Numbered from the stretch's first letter, positions 26,800-37,392 are shown. The stretch: DNA of 64,000 nucleotides from Lachnospiraceae bacterium (GCA_017550165.1 JAFZQH010000025.1:1-64000), one strand, 5' to 3'. The notes: a model not told the origin generated them from the letters alone. Numbers and translations: made by a program.

Positions 26800-27354
26800 A
26801 TGTATCAAAATGCAGCAAAAGGTTTAAAATTCAAATTTATCGGCGAGCTGGTCACCATCGCCTGCGCCATCATAATGATAGTCCCTCTTCTCGGGACCAT
26901 TCTGGGCATGTACGGAATGCTTGCCTGCTATATTATCAGTATTTACGGGCTCTACCTTGTAAGCAATGATATTCCCGGGTGCCGCACGGCCTTCATCGTT
27001 TCCATCGTTAATACCGTATTTATGGTTGCCCGGCTCTTTTCCGGAAATCTGTGGTTTATGGGCACTATTTCAAGTGTCATCAGTTTTCTTGCCCTGTTTT
27101 TGGTGTGCAAAAGCCTTTCGGAGGACCTGCGGGAGCACGGAATGCTGGAGATTGCCGACAGGGGTGAGACCGTATGGAAGATCAACCTGATCTGTTCCGC
27201 CATCTCAATAGTAGTCTCCATAATGATGTACATTCCCCTTATAAACCTGATCGGAGCACTGCTGGGTGCAGTAAATGCACTGGCTTCTGTTGTGGGAAGT
27301 GTGCTGTATTTTATTTTTCTTTATAAGAGCTATAAGTTTTACGAAGCATATTAG
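26800..27354 (+). CDS. Hypothetical integral membrane protein
   Basis: The 184-residue protein has about five hydrophobic segments, including IACAIIMIVPLLGTILGMYG, FIVSIVNTVFMVARLF, FMGTISSVISFLALFLV and the repeat-like LICSAISIVVSIMMYIPLIN. The first and last thirds look like internal duplicates (a hydrophobic stretch, PL, G, LG). I do not recognise a family. It follows the histidine phosphatase by 15 bp, with a GGGAGG ribosome site. Its stop codon abuts that of the convergent pduL gene. Confidence 0.75.
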   Translation: MYQNAAKGLKFKFIGELVTIACAIIMIVPLLGTILGMYGMLACYIISIYGLYLVSNDIPGCRTAFIVSIVNTVFMVARLFSGNLWFMGTISSVISFLALFLVCKSLSEDLREHGMLEIADRGETVWKINLICSAISIVVSIMMYIPLINLIGALLGAVNALASVVGSVLYFIFLYKSYKFYEAY

Positions 27355-27996
27355 TTACCTGTTGATACCGTCTAATACATCATCGATCCACTCATCGATA
27401 TTGAAAGAACTGTCCTCGAACAATCGGATTATCACCCCGAAGGTCTCCTCATCACTGGCAAAGGCATTGGCCTCGTCAGTATCCACGTGCATGGCAAGCT
27501 TGAAATTCCGGTCCACCCGGACCACCACATCAGCAAATATGACCCCCCGGCCGTAACTTTTGGTAAGAATAAATACTTCATCGTTATCCTTGACGTTAAG
27601 CCGGATAGCGTCACTGGGTGTCATGTGAATATGGCGCTTGGCAACGATGACGCCGTGGTCTAATTCCACGCTGCCCTTCGGACCCGTTAAAGTACATCCC
27701 GGAGTACCCTTAGTATGTCCCGACTGCCTAATGAAGCTTTCCACTCCCAGCGTCCGGCAGTCGGTCATGGATACCTCAACCTGGGATTCTTTTCTGAAAG
27801 GCCCCAGAACCGCCATATTCTCAAAGGAGCCTCCCGGTCCCGTAACGGTCACCCGCTCCTTGGCCAAAAACTGCCCCGGCTGGCTAAGGGGCTTTTCAAA
27901 TGTAAGCTCTGCGCCTTCTCCGTATAGTTTTTCAAAATCTTCCTTTGTCAGATGTACATGCCTGGCAGAGGTTTCAATGGGAATCTTGTGACTCAT
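27355..27996 (-). CDS. pduL: Phosphate propanoyltransferase (PduL-type phosphotransacylase)
   Basis: The 213-residue PduL has its two zinc/active-site signatures, ARHVHLTKED (about 11-20) and AKRHIHMTPSDA (about 118-129), and the VTVTGPGG and GHTKGTPGC segments. It swaps CoA and phosphate on short acyl groups (acetyl or propionyl), linking acyl-CoA to ATP formation through an acyl kinase. It lacks a clear N-terminal encapsulation peptide, and no pdu or eut shell genes are nearby, so it is probably the free cytoplasmic phosphotransacetylase substitute found in some Clostridia. Confidence 0.9.
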   Translation of the reverse strand: MSHKIPIETSARHVHLTKEDFEKLYGEGAELTFEKPLSQPGQFLAKERVTVTGPGGSFENMAVLGPFRKESQVEVSMTDCRTLGVESFIRQSGHTKGTPGCTLTGPKGSVELDHGVIVAKRHIHMTPSDAIRLNVKDNDEVFILTKSYGRGVIFADVVVRVDRNFKLAMHVDTDEANAFASDEETFGVIIRLFEDSSFNIDEWIDDVLDGINR

Positions 27997-28052
27997 TACT
28001 ATTACCCGATCCTACGTTCTTCATGGTTTAAAACATTATATATCTTATCATG

Positions 28053-28100
28053 GTAAAAGAAAAGACCTAACACCTGCCCATATTATCAAGTGCTAAGTCC
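28053..28100 (-). terminator. Rho-independent terminator after tRNA-Lys
   Basis: A 14-bp stem with four G-U pairs joins 28063-28076 and 28087-28100, with a 10-base loop. On the minus strand it is followed by TTTTCTTTT. It begins 8 bases after the tRNA 3' end. Confidence 0.8.
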
Positions 28101-28107
28101 TTATAAA

Positions 28108-28180
28108 TGCGCCTTCAGGGGTTCGAACCCTGGACACCCTGATTAAGAGTCAGGTGCTCTGCCAGCTGAGCTAAAGGCGC
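28108..28180 (-). tRNA. tRNA-Lys (anticodon CTT)
   Basis: The 73-nt cloverleaf has acceptor GCGCCTT/AAGGCGC, D arm GCTC...GAGC, anticodon stem CCTGA/TCAGG with loop CTCTTAA, and T arm CAGGG TTCGAAC CCCTG. The discriminator is A. CCA is not encoded. The anticodon CTT reads AAG. Confidence 0.97.
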
Positions 28181-28277
28181 ACACGGTGGCTTTCGCCGAA
28201 CAAATGCTATTATATGATATTCTTTTCTGATTTTCAAGTATTTTTTTTAAAAAATCGCAGGACTTATCTAAAACACA

Positions 28278-28301
28278 TCGGGCGGGATATTCCCCGCCCG
28301 A
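28278..28301 (-). terminator. Terminator of the giant secreted protein gene
   Basis: A nine-base-pair G+C stem, TCGGGCGGG/CCCGCCCGA, with a 6-base loop lies just past the stop. It is followed on the minus strand by TGTGTTTT. Confidence 0.75.
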
Positions 28302-28306
28302 ACTTA

Positions 28307-31300
28307 TTATTTGTTAACCTTTACTGTCACCGTAGCTGTTTTGGCTGCGCTCTTGTATTTTGTATTTTCCTTGGCAGTTATCTTGACATTTATCTTATAG
28401 CTGTTATTCGTCAGGCCCTTCTCTACCTTGATGCTTCCTTTACCGTCTACGGTAAAGTATTCCCTGTAGTTCGACGGGGTAACATCTGTGATCTCATATG
28501 CAAGGGAGCTTTTAGCCTTATTGGTTATGGTGTAGGCCTTGGAGGCTTTGATCGTCTGATCCTTATTCATATCCTTTACTTTGTAGCTTATGGTCTTGCC
28601 CTTTGCCTTGAGAGGGTTGGACGCCTTCTTTATCGTAAATTCAGCCGTATCGATCAAGCCTTTATATTTACCCTTTCCGGTAACGGTAACCGTATAAGTC
28701 CCGGCCTTCATAGATTTTTTCGGCATGCTAACCTTGTATTCCGACGTTTTAAGGGTCTTGCCCTTATATTTAACTTTCTTGACCGTCGGCTTCTGGTTCT
28801 TGCCATTGTAGGTGAAGGATTTTTTACTCAGGCTGATAGTGAAAACGGTCTTTTTCTTTACCTCCAGCTTCACCCTGCAGGTAGTGTTCCTGTAATTCTT
28901 CGTATCTGAAGGAATAAACACTACCTCATATTCCGTTTTGTTGCTGTCCGCTAATGTCGGTTTTATGGAACTGTACGCCCAGGCAAATGTTCCTTTCACG
29001 CTTGCCTTGCCACCGGATAAGGCGCTGTTTGCCAGGGCCTGACCCTCAGTAATAGCCGAAGCCGTGGGCAACGCGATGATCACGGGTGTCTTGATCCCCG
29101 GGTCAGTTTCTTTTACGGTTACCTTGCATGAACCGGAAATGCCGGATGGTGCGGTTACCGTAATAATTGCGGTTCCCTGACCAACTGCCGTCACATTGCC
29201 GCCTTGGTCAACAGATGCTACCGATGTATTATCAGACTTCCATGTCAGTACATCCGATGTATTCTGAGGAGTAACTCTGATTTCTATCTTATGTTTATTC
29301 CCGGCAATAAGGGTGATATCCTTCTCAAGGATCTCTATGCTTGTGATATGGGGCAGTTCGGCTTGTTCTTTATGCTCAGCTCCGCATACATCACAGGTCG
29401 ATACCTTATAATACTTGCCTTCTTCGTCCGGTTTATCCGTCAGCGTCGGTTTGCCCCAGCAATGAGGCTTGCATTGGATCTTGTCTCGGCCTGTTATCTC
29501 TCCGTTGCCGGTCAGCTTACTGCCGTAATTTACGAATGTGCCCCCTATGGTAACCCTACCGTTATTAAAGATGGCCCCGTACTTGTCCATCCGTGAGCCC
29601 TCAGCGAATATCAGGCTTCCGTTATTGGTTATCAGCGTTCCCTCATCCATGGTCAGCTTGGATCCGTTAAGCAGTGTCATTACCGTCTTATCATCGATTG
29701 TAAAGCTTCCTTCTTCCATCTTGCATTCCCCAATGATGTCAAGCTTCTGAGCTCTTCCGTCATTGTGGGCGGCAGCTGCGGCAAAAGCATCCGCAAGTGT
29801 CGTGAAAAAGCGCTTCTTTCCTCCTTCCGATTCCAGGCTGGCTGTGTATGTGTCTGTTCCGGTACGTCCGATAAATTCGTGATCCTTATCAAAAGCAAAT
29901 AAGGGATATCCCGGGCTGTAAGCCTTACCTCCGGATTCCCATGCGATCAGATCTTCGCCAAACTCATCTTTACCGGGCAGATCATATTCGCCGGGATATA
30001 GGTATTTTTTCACGGTTTTTGCCGTAGTATTGAAGGTGGCCTTAACCGGTGCCCTATATTCTTCTCCGCCCATGGCGATCTGAATAATGTCATTACCCTC
30101 ATTATCGCGGATGCCCCAGACAGCCCTGCCGCACTCTGCGTTTATCTCGTAAGAGAACTTTCTTGCAAATTCGGGAGTTTGTACCTCTGCCTTGGCGGCT
30201 GCTTCATCATCCGGATTGTCTGTAAGCATATAAGCATTCTTTGTGCCGTATTTATCAGTTGCCTCAAACGCGGTTTTATAATAGTTGCCCTTAAACCGGC
30301 CATTACTCTTATACTCATCCGCGCCGCTTGCGATTATCTCTGCCGCAGCATCCTTGATCCCGGCCGGCCCCTTGACCTTCACATCTTCGAAGTAGTTGCC
30401 CTCCATTAAGGCGCTGCCGGTTTCTTCCTTCTGGTTTACGATGACTCCTGCGCATCCGAGAGTTGAGCTGACATCCCCTAAGGCATCCAACGTGATATTC
30501 TTGATCCTGCAGTCAGAGATAGTTCCTTCATTTCTGATGGCAATACCTGCCAGGCAATAAGAAGGCTCATCCATTCCCTTTGCGATCATGTGGACATCCT
30601 TCAGGATCAGGTTTGAGATGGTACCGTAATTGGTATTAGTTATAAATGCCTGCTGCGTTGTGGTCAAAGACACTGATGTATACTTTGTCATGTATGCCTC
30701 GCAGCCTTCGAATACCACATTACAGATACAGCCTTCCTTTGAGATCTCTCCAAAGAGGCTTGTGCCCGGGTTTGCTTCGGTGCTCATCTTCAGGCCGGTG
30801 ATCTTGTGACCCTTTCCGTCAAATGTTCCGCTGTATATGCCTCCGCAATATCCAAACGTCACTTCTTCTCCCGCAACCATCTTTTTTATGATCAGCGCCG
30901 GCTGGTCACTCATATCGATGTCGGAGGTAAGTACTGCATCCCGTGAACGTGTATTCTTTGTTTCATCAGCCGTATCAAGCAGGAACTGTGTAAGCTGCTC
31001 CGGGGTCCCGATCTCTATGGCAGTACTGTCATAAACCTGCACTTCATGGTTCTTATCTACGGCAGTGAGGTCATATTTATAGACTTTTCTGCCATCACCA
31101 TTGTCCTGCGGTTCTCCTGTCGGAACCCACTCAGCATCATCAAGAAATACAACCGGATCAAATCCGCTCTCTATCACAACGTAAATGGACAGATCCCCGC
31201 CTTGAGGAGTCTCAAGGACATCCCCGTTTGATAGCTTTATCTTGTCCTGATCCAGTATCTCGGTGTCCTGATTCTTTGTATTATCATGTATAGTTGTGCT

Positions 31301-34300
31301 GTAATATGTGTTCGGTGTAAATCTGCAGATAATCTCAGTGTCACTGTCTATCCCTTCGATAGTGAAGGTCTGGTCGCTCACCGATTCTCTTTTCCCGTTT
31401 ACCGAAACAGCAGTCATGGTGGTATAGGATTCACCGTCTGCACTGACGCTTAAGGACTCGCCCCTGTACAGAGCCGGCGTTACCTCCGTTCCGCCAAAGG
31501 TACCTTCGTGTGTTTCTCCGTTCTTGTCGGTGATCACGTATTTTGCACTGCCGCCGCCCTCTGTCTTAAGCTTGAGGATCAACTCTTCGTCATCCGCAGT
31601 CTCCGCTGTAACGGAGAGATTGCTCCTTATATTGGTCTGATATACAGTGTCGGTGTTGTCTTTCTTCTTACCGTTCACGATCCAGTTCTTTATCACCCTG
31701 CCCCTTGCGGGAGCCGCCGTGATCTCAACCTGTGATCCTGCCTCAATGCCCGTAACGGAGCTGCCCTCCCTGCTTTCTCCTTCGACTTTTATGCTGAATG
31801 ATACATCATCAGCCGAAGCCGCTATGGAGAACAGACCCTTATCCGTATCTGCACTCACGCTGCATGCGGTAGCATCATCAGGCAGTGTAAAGCTGCAACC
31901 GTCCCTTCCGCCGGAAAGTACTCTCTCTGTCCCGATGCTTTTAGTTCCGGCCTGTGTCGTTACCGTAACCTTCCACGTTGCATCATTTGCCAGGAAAAAT
32001 CCCTCTTTCGTCCTGATGATCACCTTCGATCCCTTAGGTACATCCTTTCCACCCTGGGTGGGTACTTCAGCACCTGTCTCCTCAAGAGGATTTCCTCCGT
32101 TATTGATATAGGAAGCTTCGATGTCTCCGGACAAACGCACGTCCACCGTATCCCTCATAAATACACCGTAGAGGGATACCGGGTTGTCCGGCATGTTAAC
32201 CTTTCTGGTATTTGAGCCATCCTCGGCCGTTGTGCCTGCAGCGATCCAATTGCTTCCGCCGATCTCTGTCCATCTCCACTCCCTGAAATGCCATCCCTCG
32301 TCCGGAATTGCCTTAAATGTCAGTGATGTGCCGGCAACGATGGTGCTCCCGCTGCTAATGCGTGGGGTGACCTCTATTGAACCGTTACCCTTAGGACCAA
32401 AGACTACGACATTATTCTTCGGCTCAAACAGGGCGGTGATCTTTACCTTGCCTGACCCGCTTGCATCTGCGCTCTTTACGGTGTAGTTAAGGGTATCGGT
32501 TCCGCCGACCGTATAGCTTTCACTGCCGGGCTCCTCAATAGTCCATCCCTTTATCCTAAATCCGTTATTCGGCATTGCCTTGAATACCAGCTTTGTACCG
32601 CCGGCATAGCCTGTCTCCGGATATTCTTCCCAGACATCAGGGGAAACCATGGCGACTATTCCTTCATTTTCGTCAGAACTCTTCGCACTGACAATGTAAT
32701 AGTTTCCGACTATGGTATATTCTGCCCGGTTAAGGGTAAGGTCATAATAATTATAGATTTCATCAGGGAACTCAAGTTCTACCTTGTATTCTGCGGGGAT
32801 GAGTTTTGCTTTATGCTCTTCTATCTCCTGCGCTGTCATTCCGGAATCGAAAATGCGGTCACCATTGTCCTCGAAATAAACGAATTTCAGCATTTCCGCA
32901 AGGCTCTTTTCCCCATCTGACGTAACAATATTCTGTGTTGTGAGATCACCGTCTCCGGACAAAATGATGTCGTCATTATCATACAGTTCAAGAAGCTCTC
33001 CAGTTCCGGTCATTTTATCTTTAAGACCAAGCTCCGTGATCCGCTTTTCTATTCTGATGCGCGCAAATCCTACAGGCACATCGGAGTCTGTATATGCTTC
33101 CACATATGCTCTGCCTGCCTCTGCCAATCCGGGATCCAGAGGCAGATATGCCTTTCCTCCCGTCTCCGATAATTTGCGGTCTGCCACAGGCTCTCCGGTT
33201 TTGTTGCCACCCTCATCAGCTGCATAGATCACGATCCTGGTAAGGGTATCTGTCCTGTCTTCCCTTATGACCTTGTCGTAATCTCCCCTTTTGAAATCGT
33301 ACAGCCTTGCACTCTCCAGGATGTCCTCTCCGAATACAAATGTGCTCCTTACAGACAACCACAGGGTTTCATTTATCCCTCTGAGATAGTGGTACTCCCG
33401 GCTGTCATCGGAAGCATAGAATATCCTGCTTCCCGAGTAACTTGCCGTCACCTTGTATCCGCCGTTGCGGAACAATTCCCGGTCTCCGTCTTCGAGCAGA
33501 TCTTCTATGCTGCTTATTTTGGCCTCTCCGGTGGACTCATCAACCGGAACCTTCAGGATAAACAGTGCCTCTGCCCCTTCTATCCTGAATGTCACTTTTC
33601 CTGTGGGCTTTTCCACACTGGCCGTGCTTGAATTAGTGAGCTGTACTGAAATACCGGTGTTCACGTCGGACTTGCCCCTACCCTCAAACACGCTGATGTC
33701 TCCGAAGACTACACTTCGCTTTGAGAAAGAGACCTTTAATCTCTCCGTATAAGTGGATATGTACTGAGGGTGCCCCTCTTTCTTTCGCACCAGATTGACC
33801 CTGCAACGGTAGGTTCCCTCATCCTCCCTGGAGCATTTGTAAAAGGCTATGGTCCTGGTGGTGCAGTCAGTCACATCCTCCCAGCCTCTCGTTGCCTCAT
33901 CATATTTCTGCCACTGGTAATCGATGTGGTCCTCATAGTCCTGAAGGTCCTTCACCTCTGCAGCCACCCTGTAGATCCCGTCAGGGTAAACCAAAAGATC
34001 ATTGGTGGTAAGAGAAACCTCGGGTTTTACCGAGACATCTGTCCGACCTTCTATTACAGGGCTGAAAATGCTCTCCTGGGGAACCTTGCTCCGCCTGGTC
34101 TTGATCCTGTACTGGTATTTCGTATCCGCAGTCAATCCTGTATCGGTAAATGAATACTGACGTACGATATGACCGTTTTTGTCAGTAAGGGTATTTCCGT
34201 TCTCGTCTTTAACGAGCTTGTAATCGCTTCCGTTTACCGTCCCCACCAGCTCATTCCCGCCACCCTGCGGGAAATCATAGTACTTGTATATATCAAAGGC

Positions 34301-37270
34301 CTGCGGTGTTCCGGTGTTACAGGTCCATGTCAGCGCGATCTGCGAGTCTGTGGTATTCTCGAAATCCTGCGAAATGTCCTCGGGAAGCTCCGGTGGCGAT
34401 TGCACATCATCAACCTCATATGTTACTACGGGGAAGGTGTATTTTTCATCATATTCTATCGTATATTCCAGCATCCTCCATGCGAAATAATACCCGTAGT
34501 CCTTAGCGGATTTCGGCATATTCGCCACAGTACATGAGAACTGGTATCCATCGCTGGAAGAATATGTGCCCCCCGCCATGCCTGACCCGCTGGTATGGAT
34601 GCCTGCTTTTACCGTGGCCACACCCGCTTCCGAGAATTCTGCGCCTGCATCGAGGGTAGCCCATCCTCCGTACAAAATGTTTTTACTTCGTTCCGATTCG
34701 GTGGTATTAACCGCGTAGGTCTGTGTGATCTTGCCGCTGCCATAGGATATGCCTTCCCAGTTATCATCGGGTTCATATATCACTTTATTCCCTTTTTCGT
34801 CCTTTTTTACCTTATCCCTTGCGGCTTTGGGAATATCATTCTTGTTTTTTGGATAAGTGGATGGATCTCCCGGTGTAGACCCCAGATATTCTTTCACGTC
34901 AGGCAGCACATCCTTGTATTCGGCCTGGATCTCATTGTAATCATCCAGTGTCAGGGTCTGGGTAACAGGCTTGTGCGGATTATGGACATACATCTTCTGC
35001 CTGCTTACTGTGATGTTCCCCCTACTGTCCGTCGATACTCCCGTTGCAATATACTCGAAATCTTCAGAAGGAACGGAACTCATTACGACCGCGTCTTCTC
35101 CGCCCCCCGTAGAGTAGTTCACCGTAAAGGTCTTGGAGGTATTCTTCCCCCATGAACCGGTCATGCGGAATCCGGTGTTCGCAGAAGTATAAAAACCTAA
35201 ACCCACCGCATCTAATGAGCCACTGATCCCGATCTCAAATGAAAAGTTTTGCTGATATCCCTTAGTATCTCCATCACTTTTGCCAAATGCCGTAGAGCAG
35301 CTTTTAAGCATTGCACCGTTGTCATATGCCGCCACATCCTTAAAATACGGTGCCGAAGCAAGAACGGCTATGACCTTGGGATCAGAGTATGTGATCTTGT
35401 GATTACCTGTATACTCCAGCACTGTCCCGTCGATGTCCGTATCCGGAGATGCAAAGATTATAGGCGATCCCGCATAGACATCATTGTAGTGGTGATCATA
35501 TGGTTCGTTGTTGGCGTTATAGGTTTTAAGAGCCCGGGTTGAATTTCTTCCGTCGGTATATAGAACGGTCGCCTTGGCCTCCATTTTGTTGCTTTCCTGA
35601 TCCTTAACCTTTGATATGCGGTTTATCACCAAATATTCGTATTCACTGCCGTTATAGTTCCCGCATTTGGCACCATACTCATAGTAATCGCACTGCTTGC
35701 CGTCACTTCCGTGGATATCAGTAAACACAAGGCTTCCTTTCGGGACGGTATGGCCGCTGCTGTCAACTTCCATGCTGGTGTCTTCGAGCTCATCTTCTAT
35801 GGAAAATGACCCGTTATAGGAATAAAGGACGCTGTCAAGATAAATCCTTGTCTGGCTCTGGGGCCCGAAAAATTTCCCCACGGCCAGATTGGTATTCATT
35901 ACGGGAGAGCTGTAGTAATTCTCATCCCACCCGTTGGAGGACACGAAGTTGTCATCATCATCCCTGCTCCCCTCGACCACATTCATGTTCTGTATGAGTT
36001 CGGGTTTAAGCGAATGACTGTCCCCGTCATAGATGTATTTGCCCAGCACCCGGGAAACATTGAGCAATTGCTCGCTTTTCTTCTGACCGCTTAATATCAG
36101 TTCATCTGTACCATCATCATCCAGATCTCCGAAAGCAAAGGAAACCCTTATAAGAGGATCGTCCCCATAGGAGATCACCTGGGATTCCTTGAGCATCTGT
36201 CCCTTGTCGCTTCCGTAGAGCAGAACCGATTCGCTGTTTATTGAGCGAGCGATGATCTTGTAGTTTGCATTGGAGTTGACGCTGGTTTCACAGCCGGTGC
36301 TTGATGCACCATAAGATATGATAAGATCGTCGGTCCCATCATTATCGGCATCTCCTGATGTAAGATCGACATTGTTGTAATAGTTTTTGTAACGATTATC
36401 AAGGCCGGGGATGATCCCACCGGGGGTCTCTTTGAGGGCGTAATTCCACCTCACCATCCATGAATCTCTGCTATACGGATCAGAATCCTTCCCGTTTATG
36501 AGATCGTATACGGATACCTTAGCCCTTTCGCTTCCATCGGAAGATGGTACGTATACGGCGATCTCGTCAACCGTATCATTGTCATAGTCTCCGCAGCTGA
36601 CCTGCAGCTGTGACTGCATAACAAAGGGAAGCTTATCCGGAGAGTTCAAACTGCTGAAATAGTAGGCACTGAGATCTGCCAGCTCAAACGCATCACTATA
36701 CGTTCCGTTGTAAGGGTCATAGGTCCTGAGACACAGCGTGATTTTCCTTTGACCAAGGATTCCGCTTATTTCCGTATAGACCACGGCAACGCTCTGTTTC
36801 CTGCCGGTCCCCTTAAGATCGCAGTCCGATGCAGCGGCAAAGCAACCCGCTTTAAGAAAGGCTGCTTTTGTGTCTTTCCGGGTGTAGGTATGGAGCGGCG
36901 AAACAGTCGGGAGAAGTGAGCCTATATTGCCGTCCAGTCTGGCGTTATGGCCGTAAAGATGCGCATTATCGCCGTTATCATTTGTGTTGATCACCAACAG
37001 CTCACTGACCCGGTTCATGCTCTTCACATCGGACCCGTAAGGGTTGTCGGTCGAATCCGGATCATAATCCTCCGGCATTTTGGAAGTATCTATGCCGATA
37101 CTGCTTAAAACGTCACCGTTCTTGTCATATGTGACATCCCCATCATCCGCAACAGACCCGACCTCTGCATAAACCGGCTTCTCCGGTCCTGTGATTAGCC
37201 AGCCTGCTGCCAGCAGTACCGAACAAAGAAGTGCAAGCGTTTTCTTTCCTCTTCCCCGTCTTTTTCTCAT
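28307..37270 (-). CDS. Giant multidomain secreted surface protein (2,987 residues)
   Basis: The first 35 residues are a signal peptide (basic start, hydrophobic core, cleavage after VYA). Regions by rough residue: FG-GAP/VCBS-like calcium loops near 225, 310 and 380 (GDYDNDTVDEI, GDADNDGTDDLI, GDLDDDGTDELI); an unrecognised beta-rich block about 640-780; fibronectin type III about 960-1077; an Ig-like domain with two cysteines about 1080-1173; InlB B-repeat-like beta modules about 1570-1710; a GLUG/beta-helix-like stretch about 2105-2290; a BIG2 domain about 2643-2725; and a C-terminal module from about 2805 (FTYNGKNQKPTV, AGTYTVTVTGKGKYKG). There is no LPXTG-type sorting signal or terminal membrane helix. 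The C-terminal module recurs in the protein at 54958, so it may mediate wall attachment. An adhesin or matrix protein is likely; the ligand is unknown. It is monocistronic, with GGGGG before the ATG. Confidence 0.85.
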   Translation of the reverse strand: MRKRRGRGKKTLALLCSVLLAAGWLITGPEKPVYAEVGSVADDGDVTYDKNGDVLSSIGIDTSKMPEDYDPDSTDNPYGSDVKSMNRVSELLVINTNDNGDNAHLYGHNARLDGNIGSLLPTVSPLHTYTRKDTKAAFLKAGCFAAASDCDLKGTGRKQSVAVVYTEISGILGQRKITLCLRTYDPYNGTYSDAFELADLSAYYFSSLNSPDKLPFVMQSQLQVSCGDYDNDTVDEIAVYVPSSDGSERAKVSVYDLINGKDSDPYSRDSWMVRWNYALKETPGGIIPGLDNRYKNYYNNVDLTSGDADNDGTDDLIISYGASSTGCETSVNSNANYKIIARSINSESVLLYGSDKGQMLKESQVISYGDDPLIRVSFAFGDLDDDGTDELILSGQKKSEQLLNVSRVLGKYIYDGDSHSLKPELIQNMNVVEGSRDDDDNFVSSNGWDENYYSSPVMNTNLAVGKFFGPQSQTRIYLDSVLYSYNGSFSIEDELEDTSMEVDSSGHTVPKGSLVFTDIHGSDGKQCDYYEYGAKCGNYNGSEYEYLVINRISKVKDQESNKMEAKATVLYTDGRNSTRALKTYNANNEPYDHHYNDVYAGSPIIFASPDTDIDGTVLEYTGNHKITYSDPKVIAVLASAPYFKDVAAYDNGAMLKSCSTAFGKSDGDTKGYQQNFSFEIGISGSLDAVGLGFYTSANTGFRMTGSWGKNTSKTFTVNYSTGGGEDAVVMSSVPSEDFEYIATGVSTDSRGNITVSRQKMYVHNPHKPVTQTLTLDDYNEIQAEYKDVLPDVKEYLGSTPGDPSTYPKNKNDIPKAARDKVKKDEKGNKVIYEPDDNWEGISYGSGKITQTYAVNTTESERSKNILYGGWATLDAGAEFSEAGVATVKAGIHTSGSGMAGGTYSSSDGYQFSCTVANMPKSAKDYGYYFAWRMLEYTIEYDEKYTFPVVTYEVDDVQSPPELPEDISQDFENTTDSQIALTWTCNTGTPQAFDIYKYYDFPQGGGNELVGTVNGSDYKLVKDENGNTLTDKNGHIVRQYSFTDTGLTADTKYQYRIKTRRSKVPQESIFSPVIEGRTDVSVKPEVSLTTNDLLVYPDGIYRVAAEVKDLQDYEDHIDYQWQKYDEATRGWEDVTDCTTRTIAFYKCSREDEGTYRCRVNLVRKKEGHPQYISTYTERLKVSFSKRSVVFGDISVFEGRGKSDVNTGISVQLTNSSTASVEKPTGKVTFRIEGAEALFILKVPVDESTGEAKISSIEDLLEDGDRELFRNGGYKVTASYSGSRIFYASDDSREYHYLRGINETLWLSVRSTFVFGEDILESARLYDFKRGDYDKVIREDRTDTLTRIVIYAADEGGNKTGEPVADRKLSETGGKAYLPLDPGLAEAGRAYVEAYTDSDVPVGFARIRIEKRITELGLKDKMTGTGELLELYDNDDIILSGDGDLTTQNIVTSDGEKSLAEMLKFVYFEDNGDRIFDSGMTAQEIEEHKAKLIPAEYKVELEFPDEIYNYYDLTLNRAEYTIVGNYYIVSAKSSDENEGIVAMVSPDVWEEYPETGYAGGTKLVFKAMPNNGFRIKGWTIEEPGSESYTVGGTDTLNYTVKSADASGSGKVKITALFEPKNNVVVFGPKGNGSIEVTPRISSGSTIVAGTSLTFKAIPDEGWHFREWRWTEIGGSNWIAAGTTAEDGSNTRKVNMPDNPVSLYGVFMRDTVDVRLSGDIEASYINNGGNPLEETGAEVPTQGGKDVPKGSKVIIRTKEGFFLANDATWKVTVTTQAGTKSIGTERVLSGGRDGCSFTLPDDATACSVSADTDKGLFSIAASADDVSFSIKVEGESREGSSVTGIEAGSQVEITAAPARGRVIKNWIVNGKKKDNTDTVYQTNIRSNLSVTAETADDEELILKLKTEGGGSAKYVITDKNGETHEGTFGGTEVTPALYRGESLSVSADGESYTTMTAVSVNGKRESVSDQTFTIEGIDSDTEIICRFTPNTYYSTTIHDNTKNQDTEILDQDKIKLSNGDVLETPQGGDLSIYVVIESGFDPVVFLDDAEWVPTGEPQDNGDGRKVYKYDLTAVDKNHEVQVYDSTAIEIGTPEQLTQFLLDTADETKNTRSRDAVLTSDIDMSDQPALIIKKMVAGEEVTFGYCGGIYSGTFDGKGHKITGLKMSTEANPGTSLFGEISKEGCICNVVFEGCEAYMTKYTSVSLTTTQQAFITNTNYGTISNLILKDVHMIAKGMDEPSYCLAGIAIRNEGTISDCRIKNITLDALGDVSSTLGCAGVIVNQKEETGSALMEGNYFEDVKVKGPAGIKDAAAEIIASGADEYKSNGRFKGNYYKTAFEATDKYGTKNAYMLTDNPDDEAAAKAEVQTPEFARKFSYEINAECGRAVWGIRDNEGNDIIQIAMGGEEYRAPVKATFNTTAKTVKKYLYPGEYDLPGKDEFGEDLIAWESGGKAYSPGYPLFAFDKDHEFIGRTGTDTYTASLESEGGKKRFFTTLADAFAAAAAHNDGRAQKLDIIGECKMEEGSFTIDDKTVMTLLNGSKLTMDEGTLITNNGSLIFAEGSRMDKYGAIFNNGRVTIGGTFVNYGSKLTGNGEITGRDKIQCKPHCWGKPTLTDKPDEEGKYYKVSTCDVCGAEHKEQAELPHITSIEILEKDITLIAGNKHKIEIRVTPQNTSDVLTWKSDNTSVASVDQGGNVTAVGQGTAIITVTAPSGISGSCKVTVKETDPGIKTPVIIALPTASAITEGQALANSALSGGKASVKGTFAWAYSSIKPTLADSNKTEYEVVFIPSDTKNYRNTTCRVKLEVKKKTVFTISLSKKSFTYNGKNQKPTVKKVKYKGKTLKTSEYKVSMPKKSMKAGTYTVTVTGKGKYKGLIDTAEFTIKKASNPLKAKGKTISYKVKDMNKDQTIKASKAYTITNKAKSSLAYEITDVTPSNYREYFTVDGKGSIKVEKGLTNNSYKINVKITAKENTKYKSAAKTATVTVKVNK

Positions 37271-37357
37271 TTTTCCCCCTTGATTATATACACGATCACT
37301 AATAACAATTTGGCAAATCCTTCTATTACCAGGATTTTCACTTCCTCTTTGTCATGT

Positions 37358-37386
37358 ATCGTACCATCTTTTGTAAAAAATGTCAA
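37358..37386 (-). promoter_or_regulatory. Sigma-A promoter of the giant protein gene
   Basis: On the minus strand, TTGACA (37381-37386), a 17-base spacer and TACGAT (37358-37363). The -35 abuts the T-tract of the cysK terminator. Confidence 0.75.
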
Positions 37387-37392
37387 AACAAA

